Source: an uncultured Treponema sp. (GTDB lineage Bacteria > Spirochaetota > Spirochaetia > Treponematales > Treponemataceae). Taken from it: a stretch of DNA of 6,321 nt. The notes under the pieces were generated by a model. That model saw only the letters and a list, made by a program, of their open reading frames with translations. It searched no databases and was not told where the DNA came from. Both the position numbers and the translations under genes were made by a program. Of this stretch, positions 1 to 5,174 are shown in pieces (positions within the stretch are counted from its first letter, which is position 1; every line of letters starts with the position of its first letter). The stretch lies in the NCBI GenBank assembly GCA_947167745.1, contig CAMVJE010000075.1:1-6321 (forward strand), written 5' to 3'.

Positions 1-98
1 TCAACGAAAACGGCATCAACATTCCGTATAATCGCGTGGATGTTTCTATGCTCACAGATAAAACGATTCCGTCTCTGTCGTTTAAAACTGAAAGTTGA
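1..98 (+). CDS. C-terminal end of MscS-family mechanosensitive ion channel (partial)
   Basis: The open frame enters from the left edge (first full codon at 3) and stops at TGA 96-98, giving about 31 residues. They include NENGINIPYNRVDV followed by a short polar tail. A segment of the form (N/D)ENGI-x-IP-(F/Y)-x-x-x-DV closes the cytoplasmic alpha/beta domain of MscS-type channels, inner-membrane proteins that open under membrane tension and release solutes during osmotic downshock. Only the final beta strand and tail are visible, so neither the pore helix nor the subfamily can be judged. The stop codon lies inside a short A-rich direct repeat, so the last residues may have been added or replaced by repeat sequence. 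Family assignment is from motif memory on a short fragment. Confidence 0.65.
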   Translation, partial: NENGINIPYNRVDVSMLTDKTIPSLSFKTES

Positions 99-116
99 AA
101 ATGGAAAATTGAAAAT
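95..116. repeat. A-rich short direct repeats with 14-bp period
   Basis: The octamer TTGAAAAT occurs at 95-102 and again at 109-116, joined by GGAAAA, so the period is 14 bp. The first copy contains the TGA stop of the upstream channel gene. Similar A-rich runs are common next to intergenic repeat blocks in some bacteria, and here it immediately precedes the stem-loop block at 121-188, so the two may be parts of one element. That link is inference. Confidence 0.5.
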
Positions 117-120
117 CAGG

Positions 121-188
121 AGGGGGAAGTCTCCCCCTACGCGCCCACTTCGTTGGTCGCTACCCCTTCTGCGGGGCACATCCCCGCA
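121..188. repeat. GC-rich block of three adjacent stem-loops (REP-like intergenic repeat)
   Basis: Stem 1 pairs AGGGGGA (121-127) with TCCCCCT (132-138) around a 4-nt loop. Stem 2 is imperfect: GCG-CCA (141-147, with an unpaired C at 144) pairs with TGG-CGC (154-160, with a T at 157). Stem 3 pairs TGCGGGG (170-176) with CCCCGCA (182-188) around the loop CACAT. None is followed by a T-run, so a standard intrinsic terminator is unlikely. The base composition is far more GC-rich than the flanking spacer. The arrangement resembles dispersed palindromic intergenic repeats, but copy number cannot be seen from one window. A role as transcript 3'-end stabiliser or attenuator after the channel gene is possible. 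Confidence 0.6.
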
Positions 189-215
189 ACGCCCCTAAAA
201 CTCCTTTTATATCAA

Positions 216-229
216 AAAATGCACATTTT
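216..229. promoter_or_regulatory. Short inverted repeat upstream of the MATE gene, possible operator
   Basis: AAAATG (216-221) and CATTTT (224-229) are perfect reverse complements separated by CA. The dyad lies about 48 bp upstream of the TATAAT box of the transporter gene. Multidrug transporters are often controlled by dimeric repressors binding such dyads, but no regulator is in view, and a 6-bp AT-rich dyad can arise by chance. Confidence 0.2.
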
Positions 230-276
230 ACGCCATAAATGCCAAAAACTGTACAGATTTTAAATAATTCGCTCTG

Positions 277-282
277 TATAAT
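277..282 (+). promoter_or_regulatory. Sigma-70-type -10 box (TATAAT) for the MATE gene
   Basis: A perfect TATAAT lies 14 bp before the ATG at 297. No good -35 box is found at 16-18 bp spacing; the nearest partial match, TGTACA at 250-255, is 21 bp away. The TG pair at 275-276 abuts the hexamer instead of sitting one base further upstream, so it is not a canonical extended -10. If transcription starts about 7 bases downstream, the 5' leader would be only about 7-8 nt. That fits the absence of a Shine-Dalgarno sequence before 297. Confidence 0.45.
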
Positions 283-296
283 ATCTCCCGAAAATT

Positions 297-1670
297 ATGA
301 CAGAAAAACTTTTTTCTAAGAAAGACCTTCATCGTCTTATTTTGCCGCTCGTTCTAGAGCAGTTTTTAGCAATGACCATCGGTGCCTGTGACACCGTGAT
401 GGTCTCTTCTGTTGGCGAGGCCGGTGTTTCAGGCGTTTCTTTGATTGATCAGCTCACACAACTTTTCATCCAACTTTTTGCAGCCTTTGCCACTGGTGGT
501 GCCGTCGTTTCAAGCCAGTATCTTGGCCACAAATCTGATGAACAGGCAAGAAGGGCCGCCCGTCAGCTTTTGAACATCTCGGGTCTTGTCGCAATCTTGA
601 TTATTGCAATCTGTCTCCCTCTCCGAAAGCAAATTTTCACACTGATTTATGGAGGAGCCGGCGAAGATGTCATGCGAAATGCCCTTGTTTATTTTGTCTG
701 GGTTTTGCTTTCATTTCCTTTTTTGGCCATTTACAATTCCTGTGCGGCTCTTTACCGCTCCATGGGAAACAGCAAGGTTTCCCTCAAAGTCAGCCTGGTA
801 ATGAACATCACCAATATAGCCGGGAACGCAATCTTGATTTACGGAGCAAAAATCGGCGTTGCCGGCGCAGGTATCTCAACCCTTGCAAGCCGAATCGTCG
901 CCGCCTGCACAATGATTTATCTACTTGCCCGACCTTCCGCAAAATACAAAGGCCGGATTTATCTCGAAAAACTCTGGAAATTTGAGCTTCGCTTTGACAT
1001 GATCCGGAAAATTCTCAAAGTCGCAATTCCAAGCGGAATCGAGAATTCTGTCTTCCATATCGGAAAAATTCTGGTCTATTCCTTCATGTCAGGCTTTGGT
1101 CTTGCCGCAATCGCAGCCAACGCAATCACTAACACAATCGCAAGCTTCTCAAACATTCCGTCCCAGGCAATCGGTCTGGCGAGCGTCACCGTAATCGGTC
1201 AGTGTATCGGTGCGGGCGAAAAAGAGCAGGCTAAATCTTACGGCAAAAAAATGATGAAAGAAGCCTACATCGGAATGTTCTGCGTGGCGACCTTCATTTT
1301 CCTTACCTGCCCCTTCCTGGTTCGTGCTTTCAATCTCTCCGACGAAGCCCGAATTCTTGCAACCGGCGTTATCAGAACCTGTATGGTAGCTAACATCTTC
1401 TTCTGGCCCATGTCTTTCACGATGCCCAACATTCTCCGTGCTTCCGGAGACGCAAAATACACCATGGTGGTCTCGAACATCAGCATGTGGCTTTTCCGTG
1501 TTCTCTTCAGCTTCTTAATCTCAAAATATCTTCTCTACAAATTCCCGGAGAACACACATCTTGCCCTCTACGGAATCTGGTTCGGCATGTACATCGACTG
1601 GGTATTCCGTGGCTTCTGCTTTGGACTACGCTTCCACAGAAACCGCTGGCTCGAGAAAAAGGTTATCTGA
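297..1670 (+). CDS. MATE family efflux transporter
   Basis: This 457-residue protein has the length and layout of multidrug and toxic compound extrusion (MATE) transporters: 12 predicted inner-membrane helices in two homologous halves. These proteins export cationic drugs, dyes or metabolites using Na+ or H+ gradients. The first helix carries the family pattern PLVLEQFLAMTIGACDTVMV (16-35). Loop motifs YRSMGNSK (153-160) and LRASGDAKYT (380-389) occupy equivalent places in the two halves, and GQCIGAGE (301-308) is the usual MATE loop. A basic tail (FHRNRWLEKK) ends the protein. The ATG at 297 is preferred because later starts would remove the first helix. No Shine-Dalgarno sequence precedes it. 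Substrate and coupling ion cannot be predicted. The gene has its own promoter-like box, and its 3' end is partly duplicated downstream. Confidence 0.93.
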   Translation: MTEKLFSKKDLHRLILPLVLEQFLAMTIGACDTVMVSSVGEAGVSGVSLIDQLTQLFIQLFAAFATGGAVVSSQYLGHKSDEQARRAARQLLNISGLVAILIIAICLPLRKQIFTLIYGGAGEDVMRNALVYFVWVLLSFPFLAIYNSCAALYRSMGNSKVSLKVSLVMNITNIAGNAILIYGAKIGVAGAGISTLASRIVAACTMIYLLARPSAKYKGRIYLEKLWKFELRFDMIRKILKVAIPSGIENSVFHIGKILVYSFMSGFGLAAIAANAITNTIASFSNIPSQAIGLASVTVIGQCIGAGEKEQAKSYGKKMMKEAYIGMFCVATFIFLTCPFLVRAFNLSDEARILATGVIRTCMVANIFFWPMSFTMPNILRASGDAKYTMVVSNISMWLFRVLFSFLISKYLLYKFPENTHLALYGIWFGMYIDWVFRGFCFGLRFHRNRWLEKKVI

Positions 1671-1706
1671 GTTTTGAAAGCTCCCTAGGCTCGAGAAAAA
1701 GGTCAT
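1648..1706 (+). repeat. 19-bp direct repeat duplicating the 3' end of the MATE gene
   Basis: The 19-mer starting GGCTCGAGAAAAAGGT at 1648-1666 recurs at 1688-1706 with a single mismatch (T/C at offset 17). The copies start exactly 40 bp apart. Copy 1 encodes the transporter's last residues (LEKKVI then TGA). Copy 2 lies after the stop in a different frame, where it could still be read as RLEKKVI followed by TAA (1708-1710). The pattern suggests a small local duplication or a recombination scar at the gene end. Confidence 0.75.
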
Positions 1707-1716
1707 TTAAATTTTC

Positions 1717-1744
1717 TTAAGCCTGTGTTACACTCTTCTATAAA
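1717..1744 (+). promoter_or_regulatory. Weak candidate promoter for the lipoprotein cluster
   Basis: TATAAA at 1739-1744 is one base from the consensus -10 box and lies 33 bp before the chosen start at 1778. A poor -35 candidate, TTAAGC (1717-1722, 3 of 6 matches), is 16 bp upstream. The region is AT-rich, so chance matches are likely. A promoter is expected somewhere in the 107-bp gap after the transporter gene, because the functions change here. No terminator with a T-run is visible in the gap, so read-through from the transporter is also possible. Confidence 0.3.
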
Positions 1745-1761
1745 TTGTGTTTTAGTTTTAT

Positions 1762-1767
1762 AGGAGG
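1762..1767 (+). promoter_or_regulatory. Ribosome binding site AGGAGG deciding the lpoB start
   Basis: A full AGGAGG lies 10 nt before ATG 1778 but only 1 nt before the in-frame ATG 1769, which is too close. It is downstream of the in-frame TTG at 1745. The spacing therefore selects 1778 as the start, giving a compact lipoprotein signal peptide beginning MKKIALV. Confidence 0.85.
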
Positions 1768-1777
1768 CATGATAAAA

Positions 1778-2377
1778 ATGAAGAAAATTGCATTGGTTAT
1801 TTCCGCACTTGCGGCACTTTCTCTGGTGTCTTGCGGCTCAACAAAAGTTGACCGTTATGAAGCAGGTGCTGATGTAAAAGACCTTTCAGGCTACTGGAAC
1901 GAAAACGACATCAAACAGGTTTGCGAAGAGCTTATTTCCGGCTGCATTGCTTCTCCCCGCGTCTCAGGTTTCAAAACTGCTAACGGTCGTGATCCGGTCG
2001 CAATCGTCGGTAAAATCTCTAACAAATCAAGCGAGCACATCGATACAGCAATGGTAGCAAAACGCTTCCAGACAGCAATCATCAACAGCGGAGTAATGGA
2101 ATTCGTTGCGGACAGCGAGCAGAGGCTTGAACTTCGAGCCGAAAAAGCTGAGCAGGCCGAAAATTCTTACGAGACAGCAAAATCAATCGGGAACGAACTT
2201 GCGGCAGACTTCATGCTTCAGGGAACCGTTCTTTCTCATGTTGACGAAGAAGGCCGCGAATCAGTCCGCACTTATCAGGTTGACGCTCAGTTGATTGACA
2301 TCGAATCAAATAAAATTCTCTGGCAAGGCGAAAAAACAATAAGCAAGTATATCAAACGAGCATCAAAGAAACTGTAA
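1778..2377 (+). CDS. lpoB: LpoB-like penicillin-binding protein activator lipoprotein
   Basis: A 199-residue lipoprotein. Residues 1-19 form a signal peptide (MKK, a hydrophobic run, lipobox LVSC) with lipidation expected at Cys19; Gly follows at +2. The mature domain has family features of LpoB/YcfM: YWNENDIKQVCEELI (39-53), a strand GRDPVAIVGKISNKSSEHID (70-89), a helix with AKRFQTAIINSG (94-105), then LAADFMLQGTV (141-151) and a C-terminal QVDAQLIDIESNKILWQGE (167-185). In Escherichia coli, LpoB reaches from the outer membrane to stimulate the bifunctional synthase PBP1b. Here the linker between Cys19 and the folded domain is only about 18-20 residues, without the long proline-rich stretch of the E. 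coli protein, so reach and anchoring may differ. It is the first gene of a three-lipoprotein cluster and stops 8 bp before the next open frame. Family assignment is strong; the partner is inferred. Confidence 0.85.
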   Translation: MKKIALVISALAALSLVSCGSTKVDRYEAGADVKDLSGYWNENDIKQVCEELISGCIASPRVSGFKTANGRDPVAIVGKISNKSSEHIDTAMVAKRFQTAIINSGVMEFVADSEQRLELRAEKAEQAENSYETAKSIGNELAADFMLQGTVLSHVDEEGRESVRTYQVDAQLIDIESNKILWQGEKTISKYIKRASKKL

Positions 2378-2385
2378 GAACAGTA

Positions 2386-4062
2386 ATGACAAATGCGTCT
2401 TTTTCGCTGATACAAAAACATGCTCTCAGCACGAACATGCCACTAGAATCCACGGTTGTGCGCTTTGGAAATTGGACTCGCTTCGCTCGCCCGCACAAAG
2501 TGGATTCGTGGCATAACCGTGCTTACGCATGTTTTTACTCAACTATAATCAGATATTTGTCCTTCCTGTTTCTTCTATCTTCAATAGGCATAGGTCTAAT
2601 CTCCTGCGGGTCCACTATGTCGCTTCCTGAATATCTGGGAAGCCTGGACTCGGGGGATTACACGACCTGCACAAATTTCATCGACGAAAAGAATGCCGAA
2701 AAGTCTAATCCTGACAGAATCCGCGATAATTTTGATAATGCAATGATTAAGCATTATCAAAAAGACTATGATTCTTCCTTAAAAATCATGAATCAGACTG
2801 ACCGACTCATGGACGATGCCGTCACAGAAAGCCTCACTCGAGGTTTTGCCTCAACTTTTATCAACGACAATGCTGCCGAATACAAGGGCAGTCCTTACGA
2901 ATACATTTACCTTAACATTTTCAACGCCCTCAATTATTACAACAAGGGCGATATAGAAGAAGCCGCCGTTGAAGTTCGCCGCCTCAACGAAAAACAGCGG
3001 AAATACCTTAACAAATATGGCGAATGGGTCAAAAACGATGATCCTAAAGTCGAAATTTCCAGCACTTACAAAATGCTCTCCCTCGACACCAGCAGCGTTT
3101 ACCAGAACACACCCAAAAAACCGACAGAAGCCGACATTTTCCGGGACTCGGCGACCGCCCGCTACCTGAGTATCGCCTTTGCAATGATGGACGACAGCGT
3201 AAACAACAGCTGGAACATAAATGCTGACACAAGAACTTTCAAGGCATTAAATCCAGCCTTTGATATAGACTCACTTTCAAATATTTCTGACGGAAAAGGC
3301 CGCCTCGACATTCTGGCATTTTCAGGCTTAATCGGCAGACGGGGCGAAAGGCGAATCATAATAGGCCCCTTCCCGGGAATTCAGTTTCCTACAAAAGACC
3401 ATTTCGTCTATATTCCTCCCTTTGATTTGGAATTCGTCTACCCGGAATTCCCGGCTCCACAAGAAATTCACAAGCCTTATGTCGCACCTGTGATTGGCTG
3501 GGGACCATCTTTTACGATTTATCCTGGCAAAAACGAAATCTTGCCAATGTCGCCAAATTCAGTTGATTCAATAAAAATCATTTTTGAAAACGGAAATTCT
3601 CTTCCCCAAAAAGAAGTTTTACTTTCTCTTCTGGAAGATTTTAACTACGCTGTTCGTCAGGATGTAAATACAAAAGCCCTGAATGCATATTCCCGCAGTG
3701 TAAAAAGAAGCATGTTCAAAAAATTCACGGCTGTGGCTGGAGCTACGGCAAGCCTTTTAATGGCCGAAAATGCTATTCGCAAGCAGGAAAATATCCTCAC
3801 TGTCGGACTTTATGCCGGAGCTTATCTGAGTGCGGCAAAGGCAATCGATCAGGTAGACAAGACGGAGACCGCTGACATAAGGCAGGTTTATGCCCTTCCG
3901 GCACAGGCTTTCGCTGGCGGAATAGAGCTTACCCCCGGCAAGTATTCATTCAAAGTGCAATTTTTATCCAAAAATGGTAATATCATAAAAGAAGAATTTT
4001 ACAAAGATGTTGAAGTGAAATACGGAAAAACAACTTTGGTGGAGGCCTCATGTCAAAAATAA
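2386..4062 (+). CDS. COG3014-like lipoprotein of unknown function, start codon uncertain
   Basis: The open frame is 558 codons. A clear lipoprotein signal peptide lies inside it: IRYLSFLFLL and then lipobox LISC, with lipidation at Cys74. The natural start should be near residue 54 (2545), but the codon there is ATA. In-frame starts upstream are ATG 2386 (no good Shine-Dalgarno, 9 nt after the lpoB stop), ATG 2437 and GTGs at 2458 and 2500; TTG 2557 lies inside the signal peptide and would lose its basic residue. Residues 10-51 are encoded by a palindromic repeat. The mature part has helical, TPR-like sequence (about 110-210) with NDNAAEYKGSPYEYIYLNIF (160-179) and EEAAVEVRRLNEKQ (191-204), as in COG3014 proteins. 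A Gly- and Pro-rich central part follows (GRLDILAFSGL, 305-315), then a conserved-looking ADIRQVYALPAQ (496-507) and a C-terminal beta-rich end. Function is unknown. Pairing with LpoB and LPP20 neighbours suggests an envelope role. Confidence 0.8.
   Translation: MTNASFSLIQKHALSTNMPLESTVVRFGNWTRFARPHKVDSWHNRAYACFYSTIIRYLSFLFLLSSIGIGLISCGSTMSLPEYLGSLDSGDYTTCTNFIDEKNAEKSNPDRIRDNFDNAMIKHYQKDYDSSLKIMNQTDRLMDDAVTESLTRGFASTFINDNAAEYKGSPYEYIYLNIFNALNYYNKGDIEEAAVEVRRLNEKQRKYLNKYGEWVKNDDPKVEISSTYKMLSLDTSSVYQNTPKKPTEADIFRDSATARYLSIAFAMMDDSVNNSWNINADTRTFKALNPAFDIDSLSNISDGKGRLDILAFSGLIGRRGERRIIIGPFPGIQFPTKDHFVYIPPFDLEFVYPEFPAPQEIHKPYVAPVIGWGPSFTIYPGKNEILPMSPNSVDSIKIIFENGNSLPQKEVLLSLLEDFNYAVRQDVNTKALNAYSRSVKRSMFKKFTAVAGATASLLMAENAIRKQENILTVGLYAGAYLSAAKAIDQVDKTETADIRQVYALPAQAFAGGIELTPGKYSFKVQFLSKNGNIIKEEFYKDVEVKYGKTTLVEASCQK
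2414..2536. repeat. 123-bp imperfect palindromic element (long hairpin)
   Basis: Paired arms, from outside in: AAAAACATGC (2414-2423) with GCATGTTTTT (2527-2536); AGCACG (2428-2433) with CGTGCT (2518-2523); ATGCCAC (2437-2443) with GTGGCAT (2508-2514); GAATCCAC (2446-2453) with GTGGATTC (2500-2507); and TTGTGCG (2456-2462) with CGCACAA (2492-2498). This gives 38 pairs interrupted by small bulges. The apex (2463-2491) contains CTCGCTTCGCTCGC. Size and shape fit a non-autonomous palindromic element (MITE, or the style of Rickettsia palindromic elements). No flanking target duplication is evident. In RNA it would fold between the lpoB stop and the next signal peptide, so it could act as an mRNA processing or translation-control structure. 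Confidence 0.85.
4041..4045 (+). promoter_or_regulatory. Ribosome binding site GGAGG for the LPP20 gene
   Basis: GGAGG lies 4 nt before ATG 4050 and inside the 3' end of the preceding gene. The two genes overlap by 13 bases, so translation is probably coupled. Confidence 0.75.
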
Positions 4063-5141
4063 GATTTTCAGTCAAAAATCCGGCAGTAAAAACTCTGGCA
4101 GGATTATTTTTGCTTTTTCTTGCATCCTGCGCCTCAACCGATAATACGGCAAAATCTTCTAAAAGTGCCAAAAACGCCCCAGACTGGTTCTTCGGAGAAT
4201 CAGCAGCTTATCCAAAATCAGCTTATCTTACAGGAATCGGTTCCGCACCCGAAAAACGCTCTGCTGAAATCGACGCCATTAACGAGCTTGTCTCAGTTTT
4301 CGGTCAAAAAATCACCTCTGCTTCAAGTGCCTCCCGACGAATGGAGATGGCTCAGAGCAAGGGACTGGTCGCAAGTTCAGATTCTTCTTCTCTCGACCAG
4401 AGCATTTTGCGAGAAGTCAGTCAGGATGATGTAATCGCCGTCGAAATTCCAGAATTCTTTGAGGCAAAAAACGAAGGAAAATGGTACGCACTGGCAGTGA
4501 TGAGCCGCGAAAAGGGAAGCCAGATTTATTCCGCCATGATTGCAAAAAATCAAAATGAAATTGACTCAATCGTAAAAGAAATTTCCTCGAGCAAAGAGCC
4601 AAACACCATGCTCAATTATTCCCGCCTTGATTTCGCAGAGGAAGTCGCAAAAGTCAATGAGGGCTATCTTAAACGACTGTCAGTCTTAAACCCGACATCA
4701 GCAAAAAAATTTGATTCAAATTACACGCCGGTTCAGATTCATAAATTAAAGGCAGATATGGCTGCTAAAATTCCGGTTTGCGTTTGGGTCAGCGAAGATT
4801 CTGACGGAAGAATCGCAAAGGCCTTTCAGGAAGTCATGTCTTCTTTTGGTTTCAACACGACCCTTGGCTCAAACGAGCGGTATGTAATTTCATGCAAAAA
4901 TCATTTTACCCAGGGAGAAAGTGCCAACGGAAAAACTCAGTTCTGTGAGTATGTTGCTGAATGCGCGCTTACAGACACTTTTTCTGGTGAAACTCTCGTT
5001 CCGCTCAGCATCACAGGCCGTGAAGGCTCACCAACCTACAATAATGCAGAAGTCAGGGCAAAACAAAAGATTTCTGCTAAAATAAAATCTGACTTCGCCG
5101 GTAATTTCCAGAAATATCTCGGGGATTTTTCGGCATTTTAG
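4050..5141 (+). CDS. LPP20 family lipoprotein
   Basis: A 363-residue lipoprotein. A basic N-terminus and a hydrophobic run lead to lipobox LASC with lipidation expected at Cys27, followed by a Ser/Lys-rich linker (about 28-42). An LPP20-type domain spans about 44-155: APDWFFGE, then YPKSAYLTGIGSAPEKRSAE (54-73), then the helix INELVSVFGQKI (77-88), ending with KWYALAVMSREKG (144-156). That aromatic-W, YLxGIGSA and alanine-rich-helix order is typical of the family, named after a Helicobacter pylori outer-membrane lipoprotein; its biochemical role is not known. Residues 160-363 extend well beyond the basic domain and include a further alpha/beta region (IPVCVWVSEDSDGRIAKAF, 241-259) and two or three beta strands near 277-322. 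The start is supported by a Shine-Dalgarno and by the overlap with the upstream gene. A cell-envelope role alongside the LpoB-like protein is inferred from gene order. Confidence 0.85.
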   Translation: MSKIRFSVKNPAVKTLAGLFLLFLASCASTDNTAKSSKSAKNAPDWFFGESAAYPKSAYLTGIGSAPEKRSAEIDAINELVSVFGQKITSASSASRRMEMAQSKGLVASSDSSSLDQSILREVSQDDVIAVEIPEFFEAKNEGKWYALAVMSREKGSQIYSAMIAKNQNEIDSIVKEISSSKEPNTMLNYSRLDFAEEVAKVNEGYLKRLSVLNPTSAKKFDSNYTPVQIHKLKADMAAKIPVCVWVSEDSDGRIAKAFQEVMSSFGFNTTLGSNERYVISCKNHFTQGESANGKTQFCEYVAECALTDTFSGETLVPLSITGREGSPTYNNAEVRAKQKISAKIKSDFAGNFQKYLGDFSAF

Positions 5142-5163
5142 TCATTTTAAAAAATTCAAAATC

Positions 5164-5168
5164 AGGAA
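5164..5168 (+). promoter_or_regulatory. Ribosome binding site AGGAA for the ketoreductase gene
   Basis: AGGAA(G) ends 6 nt before ATG 5175. It sits in the 33-bp gap after the LPP20 gene. That gap has no hairpin terminator and no convincing promoter, so the ketoreductase may be co-transcribed with the lipoprotein genes. Confidence 0.65.
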
Positions 5169-5174
5169 GAATTC

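Noticed and set aside
121..138. Stem-loop as a rho-independent terminator for the channel gene
   Set aside because: The 7-bp GC stem is followed by ACGCGCCC and not a T-run.
1487..1720. 77-codon open frame on the + strand overlapping the end of the MATE gene
   Set aside because: It is mostly inside a well-supported gene in another frame, has no ribosome binding site and shows no recognisable protein features; its tail only crosses the duplicated 19-mer.
1725..1733. GTGTTACAC dyad upstream of the lipoprotein cluster as an operator
   Set aside because: The arms are only 4 bp around one base, too short to separate from chance.
1745..1777. TTG at 1745 or ATG at 1769 as the start of the LpoB-like gene
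   Set aside because: The AGGAGG at 1762-1767 lies downstream of 1745 and only 1 nt before 1769. ATG 1778 has suitable spacing and gives a normal lipoprotein signal peptide.
2391..2530. Extending the palindrome outward using ATGCGT (2393-2398) and ACGCAT (2525-2530)
   Set aside because: The right-hand bases are already used in the main stem, and the sequences directly outside 2414 and 2536 do not pair. It could form an alternative fold but does not extend the element.
2544..2549. Perfect TATAAT just after the palindromic element, as an internal promoter
   Set aside because: No -35 match at 16-18 bp, and the resulting transcript would begin at or beyond any usable start codon. It is more likely a chance match overlapping coding sequence.
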